The notes beneath the pieces are model-generated. The model saw only the letters and a list, made by a program, of their open reading frames with translations, made no database searches and was not told the DNA's origin. Below, piece after piece: positions 45,159-54,818 of a DNA stretch of 64,000 nucleotides; position 1 is the first letter of the stretch, and every line of letters begins with the position of its first letter. Origin of the DNA: SCUB01 sp041918675 (GTDB taxonomy: Bacteria; Pseudomonadota; Alphaproteobacteria; Rhizobiales; Xanthobacteraceae); assembly GCA_041918675.1 (NCBI GenBank), contig JAYRVF010000014.1:310001-374000 (forward strand), read 5' to 3'. The position numbers and the translations under genes were made by a program.

Positions 45159-45881
45159 ATGACACGCCATCCCGTCGTTTCCCCATCCGAATGGACCGCG
45201 GCGCGAAAGGAATTGCTCGCCCGGGAAAAGGCGTTCACCCATTTGCGCGACGAATTGTCGGCCGCGCGGCGCGCGTTGCCATGGGTCGCCGTCGACAAGG
45301 ACTACGTCTTTTCGACCGACGCCGGCCCGCGCCGGCTTGCCGAGCTGTTCGCGGACAGGAGCCAGCTCATCGTCTATCATTTCATGTTCCATCCCGACTG
45401 GAAGGCGGGCTGCAAGAGCTGCTCGTTCTGGGCGGACGGCTTCAACGGCATCATCGTCCATCTCAACCAACGCGACGCCAGCATGGTCGCGGTTTCCCGC
45501 GCCCCGCTCGATCGCCTAACGTCGTTCAAGCGGCGCATGGGCTGGACGTTCGACTGGGTGTCGTCGGCGGGCACCGACTTCAACCGCGATTTCGCCGTCT
45601 CGTTCACGCCCGAGGAATTGCGGGCGGGTGGCGACAACTACAATTTCGGCACGCGCCGCTTCGCCGGCGAGGAGGCCCCCGGCCTCAGCGTCTTCGTCAA
45701 GGACGGTGACGGGCGCGTCTACCACACCTATTCCTGCTACGCGCGCGGCCTCGACATGCTCAATGCCGCCTATCAGCATCTCGATCTCTTGCCGAAGGGC
45801 CGCGACGAGGACGCGCTCGCCCACCCGATGGCGTGGGTGCGCCTGCATGACGAATACGCGGCGCGAGGGACGGGGCAATGA
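45159..45881 (+). CDS. DUF899 (thioredoxin-like) family protein
   Basis: The 240-residue soluble protein starts RHPVVSPSEWTAARKELLAREKAFT and has the DUF899 core: YHFMFHPDWKAGCKSCSFWADGFNG with a CxxC pair, SRAPLDRLTSFKRRMGW, and PGLSVFVKDGDGRVYHTYS with the following Tyr-rich end. The fold is thioredoxin-like, so a redox role is inferred. ATG 45159 follows AAGGA. It overlaps the next gene by 4 nt and heads a five-gene run on the plus strand. Confidence 0.9.
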   Translation: MTRHPVVSPSEWTAARKELLAREKAFTHLRDELSAARRALPWVAVDKDYVFSTDAGPRRLAELFADRSQLIVYHFMFHPDWKAGCKSCSFWADGFNGIIVHLNQRDASMVAVSRAPLDRLTSFKRRMGWTFDWVSSAGTDFNRDFAVSFTPEELRAGGDNYNFGTRRFAGEEAPGLSVFVKDGDGRVYHTYSCYARGLDMLNAAYQHLDLLPKGRDEDALAHPMAWVRLHDEYAARGTGQ

Positions 45882-46225
45882 CGCAATCCGGCGATCGACT
45901 CGACGCGGCCTTTTCGGCGCTCGCCGATCCGACGCGCCGCGCGATCATCGAGCGGCTCGGCGCCCGCGGCGAGATGCCGGTCGGCGACATCGCCCGGCCG
46001 TTCCGCATAAGCGCCCCGGCGATTTCGCGCCATCTCAACGTGCTCGAAAAGGCCGGACTGATCGAACGGCGGATCGATGGCCAGCGGCGCCTGATCCGCG
46101 CGCGCGCCGACGCGCTCAAGCCGGTCGAGGGCTGGCTCGCGCAACAGCATCGCCACTGGTCGAGCGCCTTCGACCGACTCGAGGCCGCGCTCGCGGCCGA
46201 AACCCCACGAAAGCGGAAATCATGA
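45878..46225 (+). CDS. ArsR-family winged-helix regulator
   Basis: The 115-residue product has the ArsR-type helix-turn-helix: FSALADPTRRAIIERLG, then ISAPAISRHLNVLEKAGLIE and the wing RRIDGQRRLIRA. No metal-binding cysteine motif is present, as in the sub-group that pairs with AHSA1/SRPBCC proteins. It overlaps its neighbours by 4 nt at both ends, so it probably regulates its own operon. Confidence 0.92.
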   Translation: MTQSGDRLDAAFSALADPTRRAIIERLGARGEMPVGDIARPFRISAPAISRHLNVLEKAGLIERRIDGQRRLIRARADALKPVEGWLAQQHRHWSSAFDRLEAALAAETPRKRKS

Positions 46226-46668
46226 CCGACACCATTGGCGAAACAACGTTGCGCATGGAGCGCCTGATCGCCGCGCCGCCAGAGCGCGTGTTCGATTTCT
46301 GGACCAACCCGGCCCTGCTCGTGACCTGGTGGGGACCGGACACGTTCGACGTGCCGGAATACGCGCTCGACGTGCGGCCGGGCGGCGCCTGGCGCACGAC
46401 CATGCGTTCGCCCGACGGCGGCCTGCATACGGTGAGCGGCGTCTATCGCAGCATCGAGCCGCCGCGCCTTCTCGTTTTCACCTGGGGCTGGGACGACGAC
46501 CACGGCCGGCGCGGCGACGAGACCGTGGTGACCGTCGCCTTCGAAGCCGCGCCCGGCGGCACGCGGTTGACTCTCACCCAGGAAGGTTTCGCCTCGCGGC
46601 CGCAATGCGAGAACCATCACCAAGGCTGGTCGTCGAGCTTCATCTGTCTCGCGCGCGCGATGACGTGA
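46222..46668 (+). CDS. AHSA1/SRPBCC-domain protein
   Basis: The 148-residue protein has the START-like hydrophobic-pocket fold of the AHSA1 group: RLIAAPPERVFDFWTNPALL, TWWGPDTFDVP, DVRPGGAWRTTMRSPDG, and a C-terminal helix with HHQGWSSSF. ATG 46222 overlaps the ArsR stop by 4 nt. ArsR-SRPBCC pairs of this kind are common; the ligand is unknown. Confidence 0.9.
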   Translation: MTDTIGETTLRMERLIAAPPERVFDFWTNPALLVTWWGPDTFDVPEYALDVRPGGAWRTTMRSPDGGLHTVSGVYRSIEPPRLLVFTWGWDDDHGRRGDETVVTVAFEAAPGGTRLTLTQEGFASRPQCENHHQGWSSSFICLARAMT

Positions 46669-46728
46669 GGACGCCGTCATGACTCGCGGCGTCGTCCACG
46701 ACGTTTTGAAACTCACTGGAGGTCCATC

Positions 46729-47217
46729 GTGACGACAAGCACGCCGCGAACGATCCTTGCCGGCGTCGCCGGCGGTCTGGCGATGAATATCGCGATGCTG
46801 CTCACCTTCCGCGCGCTCGGCTTCGGCTGGAACGGCGACGGCATTCTGATCACCGCGCCCCACCAGAGCGCCAAGCTGATCGCGGTCTGGACCAAGCTCG
46901 AGCCGCTGCCGCTCGTCGTTTCCAACCCGCCGCCGATCATCGCGGGACTCGTACTGTTCGCCATCGCCCATGCGTTCATCTATCGCTGGCTCTCGCCCGC
47001 CTGGCCGAAAGGCGTGTGGCCGCGCGGGCTGCGCCTGGCCGGCTTGTTGTTCGTCATGACGTTCCTGTTCTGGGAATTCTTCACGCCGTTCAATCAATTC
47101 GGCGAACCGCTCTCGCTCGTCGCGCTGGAGCTGATTTTCTGGGCCGTCATCGCCATCGCCGAATCGCTCGCGATCGCCGCCGTCCTCGAATACGGCGGAC
47201 ACGCGCCGGCGACCTGA
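46729..47217 (+). CDS. Hypothetical integral membrane protein
   Basis: The 162-residue product has four predicted membrane segments (about 8-28, 63-84, 98-118 and 127-150) and an Asn-Pro-rich loop after residue 58. The start is GTG 46729, preceded by GGAGG 7 nt upstream. It lies 60 nt after the SRPBCC gene and 50 nt before the GST gene and is likely in the same operon. The family is not recognised. Confidence 0.75.
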   Translation: MTTSTPRTILAGVAGGLAMNIAMLLTFRALGFGWNGDGILITAPHQSAKLIAVWTKLEPLPLVVSNPPPIIAGLVLFAIAHAFIYRWLSPAWPKGVWPRGLRLAGLLFVMTFLFWEFFTPFNQFGEPLSLVALELIFWAVIAIAESLAIAAVLEYGGHAPAT

Positions 47218-47267
47218 GATAGTCTGGCTTCACATCAACAACGTGGCACCGGCAAAGGGAGGACATC

Positions 47268-47903
47268 ATGGCCAAGATCGAACTCATCGGCGCGCCGCAA
47301 TCGACCTACACGCGCGCCGCGCGCATGGCGCTTGAGGAAAAAGGCATCGCCTACGACCTCAAGCCCGCCGCGCCGCACACGCCGGAAGTCAACGCCATCA
47401 GCCCGACCGGCAAGATTCCGGTGCTGCGCCATGGGGACTTCGAGCTGTGCGAGTCGATGGCGATCGCCGCCTATCTCGATCGCGCCTTCCCCGGCCCGAA
47501 GTTGATACCGGAGGACGCGCGCGCCGCCGCCAAGGCGATCCAATGGCTTTCGATCGTCAACACCATGTTGGATGGCGTCTGGATCCGCGATTACCTCTTC
47601 GCCTACCTCTTTCCCGACGGCAAGGACGGCAAGCCCGATCGCGCCCGGATCGACAAGGCGGCCGCGACGATGCGAACGCAGGCCGAGATGCTCGACAAGG
47701 CGCTCGCCGCGGGCAAGAACCTCACGGGCGACGGCTTCACCTTCGCCGACATCAACCTGATGCCGATCCTGTTCTATGTGCAGATGTTCCCGGAAGGGAC
47801 GGCCGTCGTCGCCGGGGCGCCGAACCTGAAGGCCTTCTACGCGCGCAATAGCGCCCGGCCGAGCTTCGTCAACACGATGCCACCGCCGCCGCCCAAGCAA
47901 TAG
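47268..47903 (+). CDS. Glutathione S-transferase family protein
   Basis: The 211-residue protein has an N-terminal thioredoxin-like GST domain (ELIGAPQSTYTRAARMALEEKG, then SPTGKIPVL with the cis-Pro, and ELCESMAIAAYL with the Glu-Ser pair that binds glutathione) and an all-helical C-terminal domain (FTFADINLMPILFYVQ). ATG 47268 has GGGAGGA. It ends the DUF899-ArsR-SRPBCC operon. A stress or detoxification role is inferred. Confidence 0.9.
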   Translation: MAKIELIGAPQSTYTRAARMALEEKGIAYDLKPAAPHTPEVNAISPTGKIPVLRHGDFELCESMAIAAYLDRAFPGPKLIPEDARAAAKAIQWLSIVNTMLDGVWIRDYLFAYLFPDGKDGKPDRARIDKAAATMRTQAEMLDKALAAGKNLTGDGFTFADINLMPILFYVQMFPEGTAVVAGAPNLKAFYARNSARPSFVNTMPPPPPKQ

Positions 47904-47961
47904 CGGCCGGCCTTCCCGCCGCGATGCGTTGACGGGCGGGAACGGCAGCCGAGATTGCCGT

Positions 47962-48049
47962 CGTTCCGTGGACCGCCCCATCAAGAGGCAGAGAGGTCGC
48001 GCGCGGGCGACCCGTTGAACCAAATCCGCGCCAGGCCGACAAAAGGGAG
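47962..48049 (+). promoter_or_regulatory. Variant or decayed TPP-riboswitch-like element
   Basis: This 88-nt stretch aligns with the canonical TPP riboswitch at 50491-50580 with about 70% identity by eye and almost no gaps. Shared blocks include CGTTCCG, GAGAGGTCGCGCGC and GACCC-TTGAACC. Key positions differ: CTGAGA is CAGAGA, and the AACCTGATCCGGG segment is AACCAAATCCGCG. The P3 arms are also changed. A hairpin (GCCACGG/CCGTGGC, 48052-48076) follows directly. No thiamin gene is downstream; the next gene is the AraC regulator 278 nt away. Confidence 0.6.
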
Positions 48050-48326
48050 TGGCCACGGTCGATCTCGTGCCGTGGCGTTCCCGCGCGCTTCGGCCATGGC
48101 TCACGCGATATCGCAGTTCCCCCTACGATGCCGAGCTCTCGGGCTCCCGCCTTGTCCCGCGTTGAGAAGTGTCTTTGCACGCAAAATCGTGTCTCCTCGT
48201 ATGCAACCAGCACCTAACGCATTCTCGGAAATGCGTTCTCAAACCATCCGGCTCTGGCGAAAGCTTCAGGTAACGACCACCATAATGTAAATTCTTCCCG
48301 TCTCGGATCGGATCGCGAGGTGATCG

Positions 48327-49283
48327 ATGCTTGCACCGCCCAAGATCACATTCGAGGGCCCCCCGAGCGGGGCCGCCTACGAAGCGTGGCGCGAAGAGTA
48401 CTGCCGCAAGGTGATTTCCTGCGACCTTTCGCCTCTCAGCGGCGGAATGTTTTCTTATGAGGTCATGCCGGTACAATTGACCGCGAGCGTCGCGTTGTTG
48501 TCCAGCCACGGCAGCGCGATGCATTACCGAACGCATGCGGTTGTCGACAAGCTTGTTTTGCTGATTCCGGACTCAGCGCCTCTTGATATGCGGACGGACA
48601 GACGAGAAGCACTGATCATGCCCGGTCAAGTCAGCTTTGGCGACAGCGGCGTTCAGGACGCCGTCGTCGTTCAGCGCACGACCGGCGCGTTTCGTTCCAT
48701 CATCTTCGATCGACGGACATTGCTCGCTTCTTGCCCCACCGCCGAGGATCTCATCGCACGGCCGGCGTTGGTCGACGCCGCGGCGCTGACTCTCTTGCGC
48801 GCCTATGAGGACATCGTCCGAAATGAGTCGCACCGCTTCAATGGTCCGACCGCCAGCATTGTCGGCCAGCACCTGATCGATCTCACCGCGCTCGTGCTTG
48901 GCGCGGGCGATCGCGCGAGAATCGCCGAATCCGGTAGCGTCGCGGCGGCGCGGTTCGAAATCGTCAAGGCGGATATTCTTGCCCAGCTCGCCAGTCCGGG
49001 CTTCACGATCGTCGCTTTGGCCGCCCGCCATCGCGTCAGCGTTCGCTACGTACAGTATCTGTTTGAAAGGGCCGGGACGAGCTTCACCGAATTTGTCCTG
49101 GAGCAACGTCTTCTCATTGCCAAGCGCCTCCTCGCCAGTCCGATTGAGGCGCGCCGCAAGATCGCCGACATTGCGCTGTTGGCCGGCTTCAACAGCATCT
49201 CCTATTTCCATCGCGCGTTTCGTCAACGCTTCGGCATGACCCCGACGGAAGCGCGCGCCAAGATGAAGAGCGGAAGTCGATAA
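48327..49283 (+). CDS. AraC/XylS-family transcription regulator
   Basis: The 318-residue protein has an N-terminal cupin-like ligand domain (about 20-180) and a C-terminal double helix-turn-helix: FTIVALAARHRVSVRYVQYLF, then EARRKIADIALLAGFNSISYFHRAFRQRFGMTPTEARA. The second is the classic AraC signature. ATG 48327 follows GAGG 6 nt upstream. The gene is less GC-rich than the dcw genes, and it may control the beta-barrel gene downstream, which is an inference from position. Confidence 0.93.
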   Translation: MLAPPKITFEGPPSGAAYEAWREEYCRKVISCDLSPLSGGMFSYEVMPVQLTASVALLSSHGSAMHYRTHAVVDKLVLLIPDSAPLDMRTDRREALIMPGQVSFGDSGVQDAVVVQRTTGAFRSIIFDRRTLLASCPTAEDLIARPALVDAAALTLLRAYEDIVRNESHRFNGPTASIVGQHLIDLTALVLGAGDRARIAESGSVAAARFEIVKADILAQLASPGFTIVALAARHRVSVRYVQYLFERAGTSFTEFVLEQRLLIAKRLLASPIEARRKIADIALLAGFNSISYFHRAFRQRFGMTPTEARAKMKSGSR

Positions 49284-49449
49284 CGCGGGCGGAAGATATT
49301 GTGCCCCGGAAAACACAGCCGCCGCGCAAAGGCTGCTCATTGCATCCAAGTGCATCCGAATGTGGGCCCCAGAGGACGACAGCGCCGGCCGCGCCAACTT
49401 ATCTGGCCGTGACGTCCGCGAATCCGTGGTCATCGGAGGCCTAATCGAA

Positions 49450-50331
49450 ATGAACCGTTTTCTGCGGTATGCACTCGTTGCGGGCGCATCATGTGTCTAT
49501 TGCGTGGCGAACCCGGCGGGCGCCGCGGCGCAGCAAGCCTTCGCGGCCCCCAAGACTCCCCATAGCTGGACCGGCTTCTATGTCGGCGGCAATGTCGGTT
49601 ACGGTCAGCAGTCAGGTTCCGCGCAGTTCTGGGGAGATGTACCCGGAGGAAATGGCGCTGGGACGATGACGCTCAACGCAATCTACACCGGCGTCGCCAA
49701 TCCAAATGTCGATGCCTCGCCGTTTTCCGAACGCCTTGGATCAAACGGCGCGCTCGGCGGTCTGCAGGCCGGCTATAGCTGGCAATGGAATCCGACCGGG
49801 GTGATCGTTGGAGTTGAGGCCGATATCCAATGGACCGCCATGGGAAGCTCGCTGACCCGCACCAATCCTGCGGGCAATGTAGCCGCGGGCCAGTTGGCTC
49901 TGAGAGCGGAAGACCATTTGCGGTGGTTCGGCACGCTGCGCGGGCGCGCGGGCTTCTTGGCCACGCCGAACCTGCTGCTCTATGCCACGGGCGGCCTTGC
50001 TTTCGGCGAGGACAGGGCAAGCGCATCCGTGACCAACAGAGGGCCGGGCCCATTTGCCCCAAATGGCTCGACGACACTGCTCTGCCAAGACCCCAACACT
50101 TGTTTTGCCGGATCAGGCTCGCGCGGTAACGTCGGCTGGGCCGCCGGTGCTGGTGGCGAATGGGCCTTGACGCAAAATTGGAGCGTGAAACTGGAATACC
50201 TGCACATCGACTTGGGCCGGCAGGATGTTCTGATGCCCGTCGCCGCACCCAGCACCGGCACGGGGTTCCTCCAGATGCGCGTTCGCAATGCCTATGACAT
50301 CGGACGATTTGGTCTGAACTATCATTTCTGA
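49450..50331 (+). CDS. Outer membrane beta-barrel protein (Omp25/31-like)
   Basis: The 293-residue product has a signal peptide (to about residue 26), then SWTGFYVGGNVGYG, the usual start of rhizobial OmpA-like barrels, repeated Gly/aromatic strands (FGTLRGRAGFLATPNLLLYATGGLAFG in parts), NWSVKLEYLHIDLG, and a C-terminal Phe in FGLNYHF for BAM recognition. ATG 49450 has GGAGG 9-10 nt upstream. The region is less GC-rich than the dcw genes. Its exact role is unknown. Confidence 0.88.
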   Translation: MNRFLRYALVAGASCVYCVANPAGAAAQQAFAAPKTPHSWTGFYVGGNVGYGQQSGSAQFWGDVPGGNGAGTMTLNAIYTGVANPNVDASPFSERLGSNGALGGLQAGYSWQWNPTGVIVGVEADIQWTAMGSSLTRTNPAGNVAAGQLALRAEDHLRWFGTLRGRAGFLATPNLLLYATGGLAFGEDRASASVTNRGPGPFAPNGSTTLLCQDPNTCFAGSGSRGNVGWAAGAGGEWALTQNWSVKLEYLHIDLGRQDVLMPVAAPSTGTGFLQMRVRNAYDIGRFGLNYHF

Positions 50332-50347
50332 CGCCGCGTTCGCTTGA

Positions 50348-50370
50348 GCGCCGGACCTTGCCACCGGCGC
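50348..50370 (+). terminator. Hairpin after the beta-barrel gene
   Basis: GCGCCGG pairs perfectly with CCGGCGC around a 9-nt loop, 16 nt past the stop codon. There is no T-run, so it is a weak terminator candidate. Confidence 0.35.
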
Positions 50371-50486
50371 GAAGCCCTCCAATTTCCAGTCCGGCATGAG
50401 CGCCGCAGCCGATAGCCGCGGCGGCATGCCGGCCGCCATTTGCACGCCGCCGCGCGTTGACACCCGCCGCCGCCGGCCTACATTAA

Positions 50487-50583
50487 TCCCCGTTCCGAGG
50501 GGAGCTCCGCGTTGGAGCTGAGAGGTCGCGCGCCGCGATGACCCTTTGAACCTGATCCGGGTCATGCCGGCGAAGGGACAGGG
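50487..50583 (+). promoter_or_regulatory. TPP riboswitch (THI element)
   Basis: The aptamer has a strong P3 hairpin (AGCTCC/GGAGCT), the conserved GCTGAGAGG block, GACCCTTTGAACCTGATC and GTCATGCCGGCGAAGGGA, all hallmarks of the thiamin pyrophosphate riboswitch. It lies about 57 nt upstream of thiC, whose GGAGG ribosome binding site follows, so TPP most likely blocks translation or elongation of thiC. Confidence 0.97.
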
Positions 50584-50640
50584 ACTTTTCTGGCTCAACG
50601 CTCGCGTCATCCGGTTGTCCCCGACTTTGGAGGATCACCG

Positions 50641-52677
<2,037 letters not shown>

Positions 52678-52678
52678 T

Positions 52679-52712
52679 CCTCACCTCTCCCCGCCCGCGG
52701 GGAGAGGTGAGG
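52679..52712. repeat. Near-perfect palindrome directly after thiC
   Basis: Two 16-bp arms (CCTCACCTCTCCCCGC and its reverse complement) are separated by 2 nt and start 1 nt past the thiC stop codon. The composition resembles the interspersed repeat inside thiC. It may act as a terminator or transcript stabiliser, although no T-run follows. Confidence 0.8.
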
Positions 52713-52798
52713 GCGAGCAACGCTCCGGACCTCAGTGGTACGTTCGGTGAATATTCGCGCGGGCATGGCGAGTGCCGCGCCTTTGCCCGCCCCCACCC

Positions 52799-53233
52799 CT
52801 ATTTCAGCGACAGCGCCAACCCGCTGAGATCGGCGCTGACGATAAGGCCCTTCTGCGCGCCGGTGAGCGTGAGCACCGCGCCGCGCTGGTTGGTGAGCAC
52901 CACCGCCTGCGCGCCGCGCACCGCCGCCGCGCCCACTCCGGCCTGCGCATAGACGCCCGCGACGTCCGACGCCTTCTTGATGTTGGTCACGGTGCCGGTG
53001 AAGCGCGTCTCCGAGGCGCCGAAGGTGAAGCCGTAGCTCAACCCGCCGATCGACAGCGGATAGGAACGGCCGTTGAAATTGAGCACGCCCGAGCCGGCCG
53101 AGCCGCCGATGACGAGCCCCGCCTTGTAGATGCGGATGCTGATGGTGCCGCTTTCGGCGAGCGCGGATGACGCGACGATGACGAGGGCGGCGAGAGCGAG
53201 GAGGCCGGTCTTCAGTCCGGAAAGAAATCGCAT
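52799..53233 (-). CDS. Exported hypothetical protein (144 residues)
   Basis: A signal peptide (1-26, cleavage near ALA-ES) precedes a Gly/Ala/Ser-rich domain with GLVIGGSAGSGVLNFNGRSYPLSIGGLSYGF and later LTGAQKGLIVSADLSGL, quoted in part. The pattern of short hydrophobic strands suggests a small beta-rich periplasmic protein. AAGGAG lies 8 nt before ATG 53233. It converges on thiC. I do not recognise a named family. Confidence 0.75.
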   Translation of the reverse strand: MRFLSGLKTGLLALAALVIVASSALAESGTISIRIYKAGLVIGGSAGSGVLNFNGRSYPLSIGGLSYGFTFGASETRFTGTVTNIKKASDVAGVYAQAGVGAAAVRGAQAVVLTNQRGAVLTLTGAQKGLIVSADLSGLALSLK

Positions 53234-53504
53234 GCTGTGTTCTCCTTCAAGGCAAGTTCAAGGCAAGGCGCGTGCGCGCCGATCGACTCAGGAATCTACG
53301 CCAGGCGTGTCCAGCCGGCGACGGCGCGTCGCGCCTCACCCAAAGAAATCTTGCCCTCGGCGCGCGTGGCACGCACCCGGCCAAGCGGTCGCCGGCGCAT
53401 TTCCTAGCAAGGTCGACTTGACCCCGCTTCAAAGGAAATCCGCCGATTCACCGCCTTGAGCAAATTCCGATCCCAAAAGCGCCACCTGCTCTTGCGGATT
53501 TGCG

Positions 53505-53885
53505 CTAGCGCACCCGCGACCAGGTGACCGACTTGCAGATCAAGCCGCCCAGCACGCAGCCGGCCGTCGTCAGCGTCGCGCCGCTGAGCGTCATGGTGCC
53601 CTTGTAGGTCTTGCCGTCCGCCGGATCGAGGGCGGTGCCGGACCAGCTGTTCGCGCCCGACGGCTTCATGTCGTAAAAGACGCGCTGGCCGATCTTCGAT
53701 TTTGTTTCGACGCCCGGCTTGAGCCAGGCGATGGTGCCGCACAGCGCGCCGCCGCACGGGGCGAAGCGCACCTGCGAATTGCCGTTGTCGCGCAGCCAGA
53801 CTCCGTTCACGTCGTCGGCGCGCGCGGTGCCCGCGCCGAGCGCCGCGCCGACAAGCGCGAGCATCAAAATCGTCCTACCAATCAT
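53505..53885 (-). CDS. Exported DUF2147 family protein
   Basis: The 126-residue product has a signal peptide (about 1-23) and the DUF2147 beta-barrel-like core: DVNGVWLRDNGNSQVRFAPCGGALCGTIAWL, PADGKTYKGTMTLSGATL and GCVLGGLICKSVTWSRV, quoted in parts. Four Cys sit at the usual places. ATG 53885 is fixed by GGGAGGA 6 nt upstream; the open frame beyond to 54041 is unsupported. The function of the family is unknown. Confidence 0.88.
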   Translation of the reverse strand: MIGRTILMLALVGAALGAGTARADDVNGVWLRDNGNSQVRFAPCGGALCGTIAWLKPGVETKSKIGQRVFYDMKPSGANSWSGTALDPADGKTYKGTMTLSGATLTTAGCVLGGLICKSVTWSRVR

Positions 53886-54346
53886 GGCTTTCCTCCCGAC
53901 ATGTTTCGTTGGCGGCATCCGCATGCCGTCCCCCGCGATCAAGCGCGTGAGCCATTCTGCCCATGAAACGCGGCAAGTGGAAGCTCGCTCGTTCGTCTCC
54001 ACAATGGCTGTTTTCCGCATCGGAGGGTGGCGCCGACACAATGGCCGGGCGCGCGGCGCGCCGACCGCGCGGAAATCGCCCCCGGGCGCGGCCAGACGCC
54101 AGATCGTTCAGCCGCCATTCAACTTCGTCCGTGTATGGGTGGCGGGCGAGGCGCTATCGGCCTCGCGCACGCAAGCGGCGCCGGGATGGGCCGGTTGGGC
54201 CCGAGGCGGCGGCCTCGCGCGGGAGCCGTATTTTCGCCCCGTTTTTTCGCTGGCATGATAGGATGTTCACGCGAAGCGGCGTGTTGGGCGTGACGAGGAA
54301 ATTGAACCAATTCGGGTCCGCCGGACCCCTTGTCGGAGACAGCAAC
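53886..54346. other. 461-bp gap between two divergent exported-protein genes
   Basis: No gene is supported. The end near 54235-54260 has a T-rich block (CCGTTTTTTCGCTGGCATGATAG) suited to a promoter for the gene at 54347. The rest shows nothing I can name. Confidence 0.4.
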
Positions 54347-54664
54347 ATGAAAAAGGCATTCACAGCGTTCCTGGCGATCGCGGCCGTGGCCGGAACGCTC
54401 GCGGCGACGACGACGGACGCGGACGCCCAGTGGCGCCGGCGCGGCCCGCCTCCGGGCGCGGTCATCGGCGGACTCGCGGCGGGCGCGCTGCTCGGCGCGG
54501 CGATCGCCGGCGGCGGCCCGGGCTATTATTACGGCCCCGGCCCCTATTACTACGGTCCCGGCCCGGTGGTCGTGGAAGATCCCGGCTGCCGCATCGTGCG
54601 CCGGCGGGTGTGGGACGAATATCGCGGCATCTGGGTGGTGCGCCGCGTCGAGGTCTGCGGCTGA
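54347..54664 (+). CDS. Small exported Gly/Tyr/Pro-rich protein
   Basis: The 105-residue product has a signal peptide (cleavage near ADA-QW), a glycine-rich hydrophobic stretch (GAVIGGLAAGALLGAAIAGG), a GPGPYYYGPGP repeat and a C-terminal domain with two Cys (PGCRIVRRRVWDEYRGIWVV...CG). Such small surface proteins are common in Bradyrhizobium-like bacteria. GGAG lies 8 nt before ATG 54347, and a terminator follows. Confidence 0.82.
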   Translation: MKKAFTAFLAIAAVAGTLAATTTDADAQWRRRGPPPGAVIGGLAAGALLGAAIAGGGPGYYYGPGPYYYGPGPVVVEDPGCRIVRRRVWDEYRGIWVVRRVEVCG

Positions 54665-54722
54665 TCGCGGACGGCTTTCGCGGGGTTTCGTCCACGCGAT
54701 GGGTTCAAAACGAGCTTCGAAG

Positions 54723-54756
54723 TCCGGCGGGGTCTTCTCCGCCGGATTTTGTTTTT
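54723..54756 (+). terminator. Rho-independent terminator
   Basis: An 8-bp stem (TCCGGCGG/CCGCCGGA) with an 8-nt loop is followed by TTTTGTTTTT. It ends the transcript of the small exported protein gene. Confidence 0.9.
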
Positions 54757-54818
54757 CCAGCGCGGGCGCGATGACGCTTCGACGCGGGCAGGCACATGAG
54801 GCGCGATAAGCGCCGCGC

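Noticed and set aside
47904..50640. Mobile element carrying araC and the barrel
   Set aside because: The flanking riboswitch copies are only about 70% alike and no transposase, terminal inverted repeat or target-site duplication is visible.
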